64,000 nucleotides of DNA from Shinella pollutisoli (GCF_024609765.1 NZ_JANFDG010000001.1:239818-303817), one strand, 5' to 3'. Positions 17,947 through 27,547 are shown, counted from the stretch's first letter. Translations and numbers: made by a program. The notes: generated by a model not told the origin, from the sequence alone.

Positions 17947-19047
17947 ATGACCCAATTCATCGTCGTGGGTGCCGGCATCATCGGCACGTCGATCGCCTAT
18001 CGCCTGGCCGAGGCCGGCCATGCCGTGACCATCGTCGAGCGCCACCATCCCGGCGCCGGCACGAGCGGCGCGAGCTTCGCCTGGACCAACTCGAACGAAA
18101 AGACGCCCTACGGCTACCATCTCATAAACGTCCTCGGCATGCGCGCCCACCGCGCGCTGGAGAACGAATTCGGCGCCCGGCCCTGGTATCACGGCGGCGG
18201 CGCGGTGGAATGGAAGACCAATCCGGCGGAGGCGGCGGAACTCGCCGAGCGCGTCGAGCGGCTCAAGGGCTGGAACTACCCGGCGGAATGGATCGACCCG
18301 CGCGACCTGCGCACGCTGGAGCCGGCGCTCGCCGCCGGAGCGTCGGGCGATGCCCCCATCGCCTATTTCCCCGACGAGGGCTGGGTCGACCCGACGGTCT
18401 ACGTCGAGTTCTTCCTGCAGAAGGCCCGGGCGCTCGGCGCGGTGCTGCGGCGCGAGACCGTCACCGGCCTCGTCCTGCGCGGCACCTCCGTCACCGGCAT
18501 CCGCACGGCATCGGGCAAAACGATCGAGGCCGACGTCGTGGTGAACTGCACCGGCCGCTGGGCGAACGACCTCGGCCAGGAGGCGCGCCTGTCGTTCCCG
18601 CTCGCCCCGACGCTCGGCCTGCTCGTCGTGACGGTGCCCGCGGCCTCCGGAGTCCGCCGGGTCATCCGCACCACGGGCGTCAATTTCCGGCCGGACGGCG
18701 CCGGGCGCGTCATGCTGCAGAGCGAGCACGACGAGTCGAAGTTCACGCTGGAGAGCCGTCCGGAGGAGATCCGGCCGGCAGCCGAGGCGATGATCGCGCG
18801 CGCGGCGCGTCTCTATCCCGACCTCGCGGGCACCGCGGCGGAGGCGATGCGCCTGTCGCTGCGTGCCATACCCGGCGACGGGGTCTCCGCGGTCGGGCCC
18901 CTGCCGGGGATCGACGGCTACTATGCGGCGGTGACGCATAGCGGCGTGACGCTCGCGCCCTGGCTCGGGCAGGTGGTGGCCGCCGAGCTCGGCGGCGGCG
19001 CGCCGGAAACGGCGCTCGAGGACTTCCGGCCGGCCCGGTTCTTCTGA
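17947..19047 (+). CDS. DadA/OoxB-like FAD-dependent oxidoreductase, probable beta subunit
   Basis: A 366-residue D-amino-acid-oxidase-fold flavoprotein. The dinucleotide-binding motif is at the start (FIVVGAGIIGTSIAYRLAEAG, with Glu of VERHHPG contacting ribose) and the C-terminal FAD-binding stretch is AVTHSGVTLAPWLG. Followed by a small [2Fe-2S] protein and a second flavoprotein, it matches the beta subunit of heterotrimeric membrane-linked dehydrogenases such as opine oxidase (OoxB/NoxB), D-hydroxyproline dehydrogenase and HCN synthase HcnC. It would oxidise the C-N bond of a secondary amine or D-amino acid, passing electrons to the partner subunits. Its ribosome site (GGAAAA) is weak. Confidence 0.8.
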   Translation: MTQFIVVGAGIIGTSIAYRLAEAGHAVTIVERHHPGAGTSGASFAWTNSNEKTPYGYHLINVLGMRAHRALENEFGARPWYHGGGAVEWKTNPAEAAELAERVERLKGWNYPAEWIDPRDLRTLEPALAAGASGDAPIAYFPDEGWVDPTVYVEFFLQKARALGAVLRRETVTGLVLRGTSVTGIRTASGKTIEADVVVNCTGRWANDLGQEARLSFPLAPTLGLLVVTVPAASGVRRVIRTTGVNFRPDGAGRVMLQSEHDESKFTLESRPEEIRPAAEAMIARAARLYPDLAGTAAEAMRLSLRAIPGDGVSAVGPLPGIDGYYAAVTHSGVTLAPWLGQVVAAELGGGAPETALEDFRPARFF

Positions 19048-19078
19048 ACCGTCCGCCCCACGATTTCGAGAGACAGAC

Positions 19079-19375
19079 ATGTTCCGCAGGCTCCAGCCGG
19101 ACGATTCGTCCGCAACGATCTATTTCGACGGCCGGGCGATCCGCTGCCGGCCCGGCGAGAGCGTCGCCGCCGCCCTCCTCGCGGCCGGCGTCGATCGCTT
19201 CCGCACCACGCCGGTCGGCGGTGCCGGCCGCATGCCCTATTGCATGATCGGCGTCTGCTTCGACTGTCTGGTCGAAATCGACGGCCAGGCCGACCGCCAG
19301 GCCTGCCTCGTGCCCGTCGCCGACGGCATGACGGTGCGCTCGCAGGACGGCACGGGAAGGTTCGGCATCCAATGA
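19079..19375 (+). CDS. Small [2Fe-2S] ferredoxin-like subunit (HcnA/opine oxidase gamma type)
   Basis: A 98-residue protein with Cys55-x4-Cys60-x2-Cys63-x12-Cys76, a plant-type ferredoxin cluster pattern, in a fold that begins with a beta-grasp strand (TIYFDGRAIRCRPGESVAAALLAAG). It is the iron-sulfur subunit that wires the two flavoproteins encoded on either side. Its stop overlaps the next ATG (ATGA), so the two are translationally coupled. Confidence 0.85.
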   Translation: MFRRLQPDDSSATIYFDGRAIRCRPGESVAAALLAAGVDRFRTTPVGGAGRMPYCMIGVCFDCLVEIDGQADRQACLVPVADGMTVRSQDGTGRFGIQ

Positions 19376-20829
19376 CGCACCTGCAACGGGAAAGCTGCGA
19401 ACTCGCGATCGTCGGCGGCGGCCCGGCCGGCCTCGCCGCCGCCACGCTCGCCGCCGAACTCGGCGTGGAGACGGTCCTCTTCGACGAGCAGTCCGCGCCC
19501 GGCGGACAGGTCTACCGCAACGTCGAGGCCAACGCCCCGCGCCACGACGCCCTTGCCGCCATCCTCGGCGGCGACTACGCCGGAGGCCTCGCCCTGGTGC
19601 GGGCCTTCCGCGCAAGCGGCGCGGCCTACGAGCCGGAGAGCGCCGTCTGGCAGGTGGCGGCCAGCGGCAAGGTCGGCGTCTCCCGCGGCGGGCGCGCCTA
19701 CCTGACGCGGGCACAGCGCGTCGTCCTGGCGACGGGGGCGATGGAACGGCCCGTGCCTGTGCCCGGCTGGACGCTGCCGGGCGTCATGGGCGCCGGCGCC
19801 GTGCAGACGCTGATGAAGGCCTCCGGCATCGTGCCGGACCGGCCGGTCGTGCTGGCCGGGTGCGGCCCGCTCCTCTATCTCGTCGCCGTCCAGCTCGTCA
19901 GGGCGAACGCCCCCCTCGTCGCGGTGGTCGACACCTCTGCCGCAACGCTTGCCGGAACCGTCCGCGCGGCGCTGCCGCTCCTGCCCGCCTTCGCCGGCGA
20001 TCTCGCCAAGGGGCTCTCCTGGATAGCGACGCTGAAGGCCCGGCGCATCCCGATCCACAAGGGCAGCCGGCTCGTCGTCGAGGGTACCGGGCGCGTGGAG
20101 GCCGTCACTTTCGACAGCGGCGGACGGCGGGTGCGGATCGCCACGTCGCTGCTCCTGCTGCACGAGGGCGTCATCCCCAACAACCAGGTCACGACGAGCC
20201 TGCGCTGCAAGCACGTCTGGAACGTGGCCCAGGCGGCGTGGCGGCCGGAGACCGATCCCTTCGGCGCGACCAGCTCGGCGCGCGTGGCCGTCGCCGGCGA
20301 CGGCGCGGGCATCGGCGGCGCCCGGGCCGCGGTCCATCGCGGGCGCCTTGCGGCGCTCGACGCGGCCTTCCGTCTCGGCAGGATCGGGCGCGACGAGCGC
20401 GACGCCCGCGCCCGCCCGGAGCGGACCGCGCTTGCGCGGGAGGCGCGGCTGCGCGCCTTCCTCGACCGCGTCTACCGGCCGGCGGAGGCGGTCCGCCCGC
20501 TCGACGACGACACGCTCGCCTGCCGCTGCGAGGAGGTGAGCGCGGGCGAGCTGCGCGGGCTGATCGCCGAAGGCTTCACCGACCTCAACCAGCTGAAGTC
20601 GTTCAGCCGCTGCGGCATGGGACAGTGCCAGGGCCGCATGTGCGCGGGGACGGTCGGCCGCATCCTCGCCGAAGGGCTCGCGACCGACATGGCCGCCGTC
20701 GGCCACTACCGGCTGCGCATCCCGGTCAAGCCGCTGCCGCTCGCCGAGCTCGCCGAGCTCGGCCATGCCGACCGCAACGACAAGCCGGTCCTGGAGGTCG
20801 CCGACGGCGACCCCAGCCAGCGCATCTGA
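19372..20829 (+). CDS. OoxA/HcnB-like FAD/NAD(P) oxidoreductase, probable alpha subunit
   Basis: A 485-residue flavoprotein with an N-terminal GGGPAGLAAATLAAELG FAD site, a second Rossmann segment near VVLAGCGPLLYLVAVQL and a third ATG motif (VVLATGAMERPVPVPGW). The C-terminus (about 390-450) carries a BFD-like [2Fe-2S] domain: CRCEE followed by CGMGQCQGRMC. This is the alpha-subunit layout of opine oxidases, HcnB and D-hydroxyproline dehydrogenase. With the two preceding genes it would form an alpha-beta-gamma dehydrogenase that feeds electrons to the respiratory chain. Confidence 0.85.
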   Translation: MTHLQRESCELAIVGGGPAGLAAATLAAELGVETVLFDEQSAPGGQVYRNVEANAPRHDALAAILGGDYAGGLALVRAFRASGAAYEPESAVWQVAASGKVGVSRGGRAYLTRAQRVVLATGAMERPVPVPGWTLPGVMGAGAVQTLMKASGIVPDRPVVLAGCGPLLYLVAVQLVRANAPLVAVVDTSAATLAGTVRAALPLLPAFAGDLAKGLSWIATLKARRIPIHKGSRLVVEGTGRVEAVTFDSGGRRVRIATSLLLLHEGVIPNNQVTTSLRCKHVWNVAQAAWRPETDPFGATSSARVAVAGDGAGIGGARAAVHRGRLAALDAAFRLGRIGRDERDARARPERTALAREARLRAFLDRVYRPAEAVRPLDDDTLACRCEEVSAGELRGLIAEGFTDLNQLKSFSRCGMGQCQGRMCAGTVGRILAEGLATDMAAVGHYRLRIPVKPLPLAELAELGHADRNDKPVLEVADGDPSQRI

Positions 20830-20842
20830 CCGGGGAGAGGCC

Positions 20843-21994
20843 ATGACCAGGACGGACGTCATCGTGATCGGAGGCGGCATCCACGGCTGCTGCACGGCCC
20901 TGCATCTCGCGCGCCGCGGCCTCAAGCCGATCGTGCTGGAGAAGAACACCGTCGGCCGCCATGCCTCCGGCGTCAACGCCGGCGGGGTCCGGCAGCTGAT
21001 GCGGCACACCGCGGAAATCCCGCTGTCGATGGCCGCGATGGACGCCTGGGAGCGGCTCGACGCGCTGCTCGGGCCGGAGCTCGCCGCCAACTGCAACTTC
21101 GTCGGCGGCGTCGGCCAGATCGGCATCGCCGAGAGCGCGCAGGAACTCGCCTGGTGCCGGGAGCGCGTCGCGGAGATGCGCGCGCTCGGCTACGATTTCG
21201 AGGAACTGATCGACGCCGACGAGCTGAAGCGTCTCGTCCCCTCCGTCGCCGACATCTGCCGCGGCGGCATCGTCTCGCGCCGCGACGGGCACGCCAATCC
21301 CTTCCGCACGACGCAGTCCTTCCGGCTGCGCGCCGAACAGCTCGGCGCCCGCATCCTCGAGCGCACCCGCGTCACCGGGCTCGAACAGGGCGACGGCGGC
21401 TGGACGGTGACGACGGACAGGGGCACCTTCGGCGCCGACATCGTCGTCAACTGCGGCGGCGCCTGGGCCTGGCAGGCCGGCGCCATGGTGGGCGAGCACT
21501 TCCCGAAGAGTCACTTCGCCTCGACGCTGATGGTCACCTCCCGGATGCCGCATTTCATCGACCCCGTCGTCATCGGCATCGACCGCGTGCTGTCCTTCAA
21601 GCAGACCGAGGCCGGCACCGTCGTCATCGGCGGCGGTATCCTCGGCGACCCGGACCTCGACGCGGAGACCGCGGAGACCGTCTCCGACCGCATGATGGAG
21701 AGTGCGGCGACGGTCTACGAATTCTTCCCCATCCTGCGGCAGGCGACCATCGTCAGAACCTGGGCCGGCCTCGAAGCGCTGATGCCGGACGTCATCCCGG
21801 TGATCGGCCCGAGCCGCGTCGCGAGCGGCCTGTGGCACGCCTTCGGCTTCTCCGGCCACGGTTTCCAGCTCGGCCCGATCGTCGGCTCCGTCATCGCCGA
21901 CCTCATCGTCGACGGGGTAAGCCCCCTCCCCATCGCCGCCTTCAGCCCGACGCGCTTCACCGCGGAAGGAAAGCTCAGACCGCCGGCACAGTGA
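20843..21994 (+). CDS. Second FAD-dependent amino-acid oxidase, sarcosine-oxidase-beta-like
   Basis: A 383-residue DAO-family flavoprotein (VIVIGGGIHGCCTALHLARRG at the start; ASGVNAGGVRQL typical of SoxB-like oxidases; C-terminal FGFSGHGFQLGPIVG). It follows the alpha subunit by 13 bases with a strong GGGGAGAGG site. It lacks partner subunits of sarcosine oxidase nearby, so it may act alone or replace the first beta subunit in the complex. It would oxidise an N-methyl, secondary or D-amino acid. Substrate not determinable from sequence. Confidence 0.8.
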   Translation: MTRTDVIVIGGGIHGCCTALHLARRGLKPIVLEKNTVGRHASGVNAGGVRQLMRHTAEIPLSMAAMDAWERLDALLGPELAANCNFVGGVGQIGIAESAQELAWCRERVAEMRALGYDFEELIDADELKRLVPSVADICRGGIVSRRDGHANPFRTTQSFRLRAEQLGARILERTRVTGLEQGDGGWTVTTDRGTFGADIVVNCGGAWAWQAGAMVGEHFPKSHFASTLMVTSRMPHFIDPVVIGIDRVLSFKQTEAGTVVIGGGILGDPDLDAETAETVSDRMMESAATVYEFFPILRQATIVRTWAGLEALMPDVIPVIGPSRVASGLWHAFGFSGHGFQLGPIVGSVIADLIVDGVSPLPIAAFSPTRFTAEGKLRPPAQ

Positions 21995-22026
21995 GCGCAG
22001 GCGAAACCCGGAAGGATCACCGAACC

Positions 22027-22983
22027 ATGGCCATAGACTTCGAGAAAGCCGGAAAGTCCATCCAGGATATCGTCATCGACACGGATGCCGGGCCGCTCTT
22101 CGCGGGGCGCCTGTGCGTCGTCAACAACGGGCCGGGGTCGCGCGTGCTGGTCGTCGCCGGCATCCACGGCGACGAGTACGAGGCGCAGCTCGCCCTCCAC
22201 CGGCTGGTCGCCCGGCTCGACGCGGACAGCGTGCGCGGCCGGCTGATCGTCGTTCCCGAGGCGAATTTCCCCGCCTCCGCCAACGGCACGCGCTGCGCGC
22301 CCTCCGACGGCGCCAACATGAACCGCACCTTCCCCGGCGACCGGGCCGGGACGCCGACCGAGCGGCTGGCGGCCTTCCTGTTCCACGACGTCCTGCCCGA
22401 GGCCGACCTCCTGATCGACGTCCATTCGGGCGGCCCGGGCTACAAGGGCGAGGCGATCGCCTTCGCCTTCCACGGCCCGGCCTGCAGGGTGCCGGAGGCG
22501 GAGGTCGTGCGCATGATGGAGGCCTTTAGCCTTCCCTACATCACCTGGCAGGACGGCATCGCCAGCACCTTCGTCGGCGCGGCCGCCGCGGCGGGGACGG
22601 CGGCGATCGAGCTGGAAGGCGCCGGCACGACGCTGATCGAGGAGGGGAACGTCGACGTCTTCGCCGACGCCCTGCTGAGGGGGCTCGTCCATTTCGGCGT
22701 CCTCGCCGGCGATCCGCCGGCCGGCGGGACGGTTTCGCGGCATCTCGACGTGCGGCCGGAGAACATGTTCGAGGCCGACGTGCCGGGCCTGCTGGAACAT
22801 CGGGTGCGGATGGGGCAAAGGGTGGAGACGGGCGACCTGGTCGCGGTGATTCATCCCTTCGGCGGGTTCGACGGGCCGCCGCACCGGGTCGAGGCGCGCG
22901 CGCCGGGGATCGTCATCAGCCAGCGCTCGCTGCTGCGCGTCGCATCCGGCGACTGCCTCGGCAACACGGGGACGCCGCGATGA
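22027..22983 (+). CDS. Zinc deacylase of the AstE/aspartoacylase (M14-like) family
   Basis: A 318-residue hydrolase with the family's zinc and substrate residues: His47 and Glu50 in GIHGDEYE, the NMNRTFPGD motif (97-105) with Arg100, and His133 in DVHSGGPG. Family members remove acyl groups from the nitrogen of amino acids (succinylglutamate, N-acetylaspartate, N-acetyl-diaminobutyrate). Placed between amine oxidases and an amino-acid transporter, it suggests that the compound or an intermediate carries an N-acyl group. It starts 32 bases after the second oxidase and is followed, after a 64-base gap, by the permease genes. Confidence 0.85.
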   Translation: MAIDFEKAGKSIQDIVIDTDAGPLFAGRLCVVNNGPGSRVLVVAGIHGDEYEAQLALHRLVARLDADSVRGRLIVVPEANFPASANGTRCAPSDGANMNRTFPGDRAGTPTERLAAFLFHDVLPEADLLIDVHSGGPGYKGEAIAFAFHGPACRVPEAEVVRMMEAFSLPYITWQDGIASTFVGAAAAAGTAAIELEGAGTTLIEEGNVDVFADALLRGLVHFGVLAGDPPAGGTVSRHLDVRPENMFEADVPGLLEHRVRMGQRVETGDLVAVIHPFGGFDGPPHRVEARAPGIVISQRSLLRVASGDCLGNTGTPR

Positions 22984-23047
22984 ACGGGCCGGCGACCGGC
23001 CGGGCGGAAGGGACCGCCTCCTCGAACGAAGCCGCGGGAACAGGGTG

Positions 23048-23767
23048 ATGAACGACTTCGGACTTTGGAACGTGTTCAGCTTCGGCCCCGGCGGATGGGG
23101 GCCGGCCATGGCCAAGGCGACGCTGATGACGCTCGCCGTCGCGATCACCGGCTTCTTCGTCGGCGCGGTCATCGGCGCCCTCGGCGCCTGGGCCAAGATC
23201 TCCGGCAGCCGGGCCGTGCGCGCCGCCGCCGACGGCTACACGACGGTGCTGCGCGGCATTCCCGACCTGCTTGTCATCTACCTCTTCTACTTCGGTTCCA
23301 GCGCGGTGCTGACGCCGCTCGCCCGCTTCTTCGGCGCGAGCGGCTTCTTCAGCCTGCCGGCCTTCCTCGCCGGGGCGCTCGCTATCGGCATCGTCTCGGG
23401 CGCCTACCACACCGAGGTGCTGCGCGGCGCCTACTGGTCGGTGGCACGCGGCGAGCTCGAGGCGGCGATCGCCGTCGGCATGTCTCGCTCGCTCGCCTTC
23501 CGCCGCATCATCGTGCCGCTGACGCTGCGCTACGCGCTGCCGGGGCTGGGCAACATCTGGCAGCTCGTGCTCAAGGAATCCTCGCTGATCTCCGTGACGG
23601 GCCTCGTCGAGATCCTGCGGCAGGCGCAGGTCGGGGCCGGATCGACGCGCCAGCCCTTCACCTTCTTCCTCGCCGCGGCGATCCTCTATCTCGTCATTTC
23701 CTCCGTCACCGGCTGGGCCACGCAGCGGGCGGAGAGCCATTTCACCCGCGGCCTCAGGAGAGAGTGA
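23048..23767 (+). CDS. Polar amino-acid/opine ABC transporter permease (HisQ/OccQ type)
   Basis: A 239-residue inner-membrane permease with about five helices and the cytoplasmic EAA loop [34 protein letters not shown] that contacts the ATPase. GTG at 23045 immediately before the ATG is an alternative start. The stop overlaps the next ATG. Pairs with the following permease and the ATPase at 24486; the binding protein is 6 kb upstream at 17022, separated by the catabolic genes. Confidence 0.85.
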   Translation: MNDFGLWNVFSFGPGGWGPAMAKATLMTLAVAITGFFVGAVIGALGAWAKISGSRAVRAAADGYTTVLRGIPDLLVIYLFYFGSSAVLTPLARFFGASGFFSLPAFLAGALAIGIVSGAYHTEVLRGAYWSVARGELEAAIAVGMSRSLAFRRIIVPLTLRYALPGLGNIWQLVLKESSLISVTGLVEILRQAQVGAGSTRQPFTFFLAAAILYLVISSVTGWATQRAESHFTRGLRRE

Positions 23768-24489
23768 TGGATTTCGCCTTCCTTCTCGAAACGTTCCTGC
23801 GGCTCCTGCCGGGCGTGCCGCTCACCCTGCAGCTCGCCTTCCTCTCCGTGGCGTTCGGCATCGCCCTCGCGCTGCCGGTCGCCCTCATGCGCCTCTCGCG
23901 CATCTGGCCGCTCGTCTGGACCGCCCGCGCCTATGTCTTCGTCTTCCGCTCGACGCCGCTGCTCGTGCAGATCTTCCTGATCTACTACGGCCTCGGCCAG
24001 TTTCCCGAGCTGCGCTACAGCGCCCTCTGGCCGATCCTGCGCGAGCCCTACTGGTGCGCGATCATCGCGCTGACGCTCAACACCGCCGCCTATGGCAGCG
24101 AGATCGTCCGCGGCGGCGTGCAATCCGTGCCGCACGGCCAGATCGAGGCGGCGCGCGCCTGCGGCATGGGCGGCCCGCTGCTCTTCCGCCGCATCGTGCT
24201 GCCGCTCGCCGTTCGCCAGGCGCTGCCGGCCTACGGCAACGAGATCATCCTGATGGTGAAGGCGACCGCGCTCGCCTCGGTGATCACGCTGATGGAGATC
24301 ACCGGGCTCGCCGCCAAGCTGATCTCCGAGACCTACCGCGCCATCGAGGTGTTCATCGTCGCCGGCGCGATCTACCTTGCCATCAACTACGTCATCACGC
24401 GGATCGTCCACGTGCTCGAACACTGGCTCACGCCATATCTGAGGCCGGCGCCCGTCCCGGCGGCATCCAGCAGGGGAGAACCGGCATGA
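23767..24489 (+). CDS. Polar amino-acid/opine ABC transporter permease (HisM/OccM type)
   Basis: A 240-residue permease, about five helices, EAA loop [35 protein letters not shown], and the [18 protein letters not shown] segment typical of HisM/OccM. Overlaps both neighbours by 1-4 bases. Forms the translocation pore with the preceding protein. Confidence 0.88.
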   Translation: MDFAFLLETFLRLLPGVPLTLQLAFLSVAFGIALALPVALMRLSRIWPLVWTARAYVFVFRSTPLLVQIFLIYYGLGQFPELRYSALWPILREPYWCAIIALTLNTAAYGSEIVRGGVQSVPHGQIEAARACGMGGPLLFRRIVLPLAVRQALPAYGNEIILMVKATALASVITLMEITGLAAKLISETYRAIEVFIVAGAIYLAINYVITRIVHVLEHWLTPYLRPAPVPAASSRGEPA

Positions 24490-25259
24490 ACACGCCAACC
24501 GCCGCGCCCGCCGTGCGCATCAGCGACCTCCACAAGAGCTACGGCACCTACGAGGTGCTCAAGGGCGTCTCGCTGACGGCCATGGACGGCGAGGTCGTGT
24601 CGATCCTCGGCTCGTCCGGCTCCGGCAAGTCGACCATGCTGCGCTGCGTCAACATGCTGGAGGTGCCGACCGCCGGAGAAGTGGCGATCGGCGGCGAGGC
24701 GATCCGCATGAAGCGCACGGCCGCCGGCGGCCAGAAGCCGGCCGACCGCGCGCAGATCGACCGCCTGCGGTCGAACATCGGCATGGTCTTCCAGAGCTTC
24801 AATCTCTGGACCCACAAGACGATCCTCGAAAACGTCATCGAGGCGCCCGTCCACGTGCAGAAGCGGCCGAAGGTCGAGTGCGTCGAGGAGGCGACGGAAC
24901 TGCTCGCCAAGGTCGGCATCGCCGACAAGCTGCATCACTATCCCGCCCATCTTTCCGGCGGCCAGCAGCAGCGCGCCGCCATCGCCCGCGCGCTGGCGCA
25001 GCGTCCGCGCGTCATGCTGTTCGACGAGCCCACCTCCGCGCTCGACCCGGAGCTGGTGGGCGAAGTGCTGAAGGTGATGCGGACACTCGCGGCCGAAGGG
25101 CGTACGATGCTCGTCGTGACCCACGAGATGGATTTCGCCCGCGACGTCTCGAACAAGGTGATCTTCCTGCACAAAGGGGTTATCGAAGAGGAAGGGACGC
25201 CGGAGACGGTGTTCGGGGCGAGCCGCTCCGAGCGCTTCCGGCAGTTCCTGACGCGCTAG
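24486..25259 (+). CDS. Polar amino-acid/opine ABC transporter ATPase (HisP/OccP type)
   Basis: A 257-residue ATPase with Walker [10 protein letters not shown], a Q-loop [16 protein letters not shown] typical of HisP, signature LSGGQQQR and Walker [14 protein letters not shown]. It has the HisP-type insertion after Walker A ([15 protein letters not shown]). It overlaps the upstream permease stop and is followed by the Ldh_2-type reductase 24 bases later, so uptake and catabolism share one operon. Confidence 0.9.
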   Translation: MNTPTAAPAVRISDLHKSYGTYEVLKGVSLTAMDGEVVSILGSSGSGKSTMLRCVNMLEVPTAGEVAIGGEAIRMKRTAAGGQKPADRAQIDRLRSNIGMVFQSFNLWTHKTILENVIEAPVHVQKRPKVECVEEATELLAKVGIADKLHHYPAHLSGGQQQRAAIARALAQRPRVMLFDEPTSALDPELVGEVLKVMRTLAAEGRTMLVVTHEMDFARDVSNKVIFLHKGVIEEEGTPETVFGASRSERFRQFLTR

Positions 25260-25283
25260 AACGACTGGAACCGGAGCCGCCAT

Positions 25284-26333
25284 ATGACCACCCGCTATCC
25301 CCACGGCCCGCTGCTCGATTTCGCGACGAGGCTTTTTGCCGCCGCCGGTGCGCCGGAGGAGAAGGCCGCCGCCATCGCCGCCATCCTCGTCGAAGGCGAC
25401 CTGCTCGGGCACGTGACGCACGGCCTCAACCTCGTGCCCTTCTATCTCCGCGAGATCGAGAGCGGCGCGATGACGGTCGAAGGCGACGTCGAGTTCGTGG
25501 CCGACCGGGGCGCGGTCCTTGTCCTCAACGGACGGCGCCTCCCCGGGCCGTTCGTGATGCTGCGCACGCTGGACATCCTGCTCGACAGGGCCGAGACGCA
25601 CGGCGTCGCGACGGCGTCCATCGCCGAGAGCCACCATATCGGCTGCCTTTCGGCCTACCTGACGCGGGCGACGGAACGGGGCTCCATGGCGATCATCGCC
25701 AGCTCCGACCCCTCGGTCGCGACCGTGGCGCCGTTCGGCGGCGTCGAGCCCGTCTATTCGCCCAACCCGCTCGCCATCGGCATACCGACCTCCGGCGCGC
25801 CGATGCTGATCGACACCAGCGCGTCGATCACCACCAACAACCGCGCCGCCCGCGCCACGCGGGGCGGCGAACGGCTGCCGGGCCAATGGTTCCTGACGGC
25901 AGGCGGGGAAGCGACGGACGATCCCACCGCGCTCGCGGACGGCGGCTCCATCCTGCCGGTCGGCGGGCTGGAATACGGCCACAAGGGCTTCGGGCTCGGC
26001 CTCCTCATCGAGGCGCTGACGCAGGGCCTTTCCGGCCACGGCCGGGCGGACGGGCCGAACCGCTTCGGCGCCAGTCTCTTCCTGCAGGTCATCGCGACCG
26101 GGAGCTTCGCCGGGCGCGGGCCATTCGAGCGGCAGATGGACCATCTCGCCGAGGCCTGCCGGGCGTCGCGGCCGCGCCGGGCCGACCGGCCGGTACGGAT
26201 TCCGGGCGAGCGTGCCGTCGCCAGCAGAACGTCGATGATGCGCGACGGCGTGGCGCTCGACGCCGGCATCGTGGAGAACCTCACCGCCGCCGCGCAGCGA
26301 TACGCCCTCGCCCTGCCGCGACCTATGGAGTAG
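25284..26333 (+). CDS. Ldh_2 family (malate/lactate/imino-acid) NAD(P)H oxidoreductase
   Basis: A 349-residue member of the Ldh_2 family, with EGDLLGHVTHGLN (catalytic His of the THG motif), ESHHIGCLSAYLTRA and the cofactor segment NPLAIGIPTSGAPMLIDTSAS. Relatives include delta1-piperideine/pyrroline-2-carboxylate reductases (DpkA, LhpD), malate and ureidoglycolate dehydrogenases. Downstream of amine dehydrogenases, a role in reducing the imine they produce is attractive but unproven. The last gene of the transporter operon; 133 bases follow before the LacI gene. Confidence 0.8.
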   Translation: MTTRYPHGPLLDFATRLFAAAGAPEEKAAAIAAILVEGDLLGHVTHGLNLVPFYLREIESGAMTVEGDVEFVADRGAVLVLNGRRLPGPFVMLRTLDILLDRAETHGVATASIAESHHIGCLSAYLTRATERGSMAIIASSDPSVATVAPFGGVEPVYSPNPLAIGIPTSGAPMLIDTSASITTNNRAARATRGGERLPGQWFLTAGGEATDDPTALADGGSILPVGGLEYGHKGFGLGLLIEALTQGLSGHGRADGPNRFGASLFLQVIATGSFAGRGPFERQMDHLAEACRASRPRRADRPVRIPGERAVASRTSMMRDGVALDAGIVENLTAAAQRYALALPRPME

Positions 26334-26466
26334 GCACGCCGCGAAAAATCCGGTTCCCCTCGCCGCAGGCGATTTTCTCCCCGGAAGCGATTGAGTTTCC
26401 ATCAGCCATCGTGACAGTATGATGCCGCAGGTTGAAGGAAATCCATCCGCTTTCGAGGTGACGCCG

Positions 26467-27495
26467 ATGAAGCGCCCGACGATCGCCGACGTCGCCCAGG
26501 CGGCCGGCGTCAGCACCGCGACGGTCGACCGCGTCCTGAACGGGCGCCTGCCGGTCCGTGCGGAAACGTCGAACAAGGTGTTCGCCGCCGCCGAGAGGAT
26601 CGGCTTCCACGGCGCGAACATCATCCGCCAGCGCATGCTGGCCGACATGCCCTCCTACAATCTCGGCATCATCCTGCGCAAGGAACGGCACGCCTTCTAC
26701 CAGGACTTCGCGGCGGAGCTGGAGGCGGCCGCCCGCGCGATCACGGACCGGCGCCTGCACCTGCAGATCCAATACGCCAGGTCCGGTGAGCCGGGAGAAC
26801 TCGCCGACCTCATCCTCGGCATGTCGGGCAAGGTCCAGGCGGTCGGCGCGACCGGGCCCGACCACCACGACGTGACCTCGGCGGTCATGGCGCTCCGCGC
26901 CAAGGGCATCCCGACCTTCTCGCTGCTTTCGGACTTCGCGCAGGGGGTCCGGGAGACCTATCTCGGGACGAACAACATGAAGGTGGGCCGCACCGCGGCC
27001 TGGCTGGTCTCGAAACTGTCGCACAGGCCCGGAAAGGTGCTCCTGCTTCTCGCGGGGCATCGCTTCCACGGCCACTCGCTACGCGAGACCGGCTTTCGTG
27101 CCTACATGCGGGAATACGCGCCGGACTTCGAGGTGCTGGACGCGCTGACCAACCTCGAGACGCGGCACCTGACCTACGAGCTGCTGCTGGACACCCTTTC
27201 GCGGCATCCCGACCTCGCCGGCATCTATTGCGCCGGCGGCGGCATGGAAGGCGTGATCGAGGCGCTGCAGAAGGAAAACCGGGGCGAGAGGATCGTCTGC
27301 ATCGTCAACGAGCTGACGCCCGAATCCAGGCAGGCGCTCCTGGAGCGGCGCATCTCCGGCGTCCTCCAGACTCCCCTCAAGGAACTCTGCATCGACCTCG
27401 TCACGACGATGATCCACACGATCGAGCAGGGCATGGCGGAGAGCCCCGGACAGCGTTTCCTGCCGGCCCGGCTGTGGGTTCCTGAAAGCCTATGA
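26467..27495 (+). CDS. LacI-family regulator, probably of the inositol operon
   Basis: A 342-residue LacI repressor: N-terminal helix-turn-helix TIADVAQAAGVSTATVDRVLNGR (residues 5-27) and a periplasmic-binding-like sugar domain. I start at the ATG at 26467 (GAGGTGACG site), where the helix-turn-helix begins; an upstream ATG at 26419 would add 16 residues. It precedes the inositol transporter by 285 bases on the same strand, and that gap opens with strong palindromes. Most rhizobial iol operons are controlled by an RpiR-type IolR, which I do not find here, so LacI control is a plausible alternative. Confidence 0.85.
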   Translation: MKRPTIADVAQAAGVSTATVDRVLNGRLPVRAETSNKVFAAAERIGFHGANIIRQRMLADMPSYNLGIILRKERHAFYQDFAAELEAAARAITDRRLHLQIQYARSGEPGELADLILGMSGKVQAVGATGPDHHDVTSAVMALRAKGIPTFSLLSDFAQGVRETYLGTNNMKVGRTAAWLVSKLSHRPGKVLLLLAGHRFHGHSLRETGFRAYMREYAPDFEVLDALTNLETRHLTYELLLDTLSRHPDLAGIYCAGGGMEGVIEALQKENRGERIVCIVNELTPESRQALLERRISGVLQTPLKELCIDLVTTMIHTIEQGMAESPGQRFLPARLWVPESL

Positions 27496-27547
27496 TGGTT
27501 TGATGCAATCCATCATGCTTCGCTGATTTGTTTCTATCAGCGCTGAT
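27493..27547. promoter_or_regulatory. Candidate LacI operators upstream of the inositol transporter operon
   Basis: A 23-base near-perfect palindrome (27493-27515) has arms TGATGG and CCATCA and an inner TTG-ATG-CAA; it overlaps the lacI stop codon. A second, perfect palindrome ATCAGCGCTGAT lies at 27536-27547. A half-site TCCATCA also occurs 63 bases before the lacI start (26398-26404). The remaining 5' region to 27780 holds a perfect 14-base palindrome centred on GTCGAC (27700-27713) and no gene. Confidence 0.5.
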
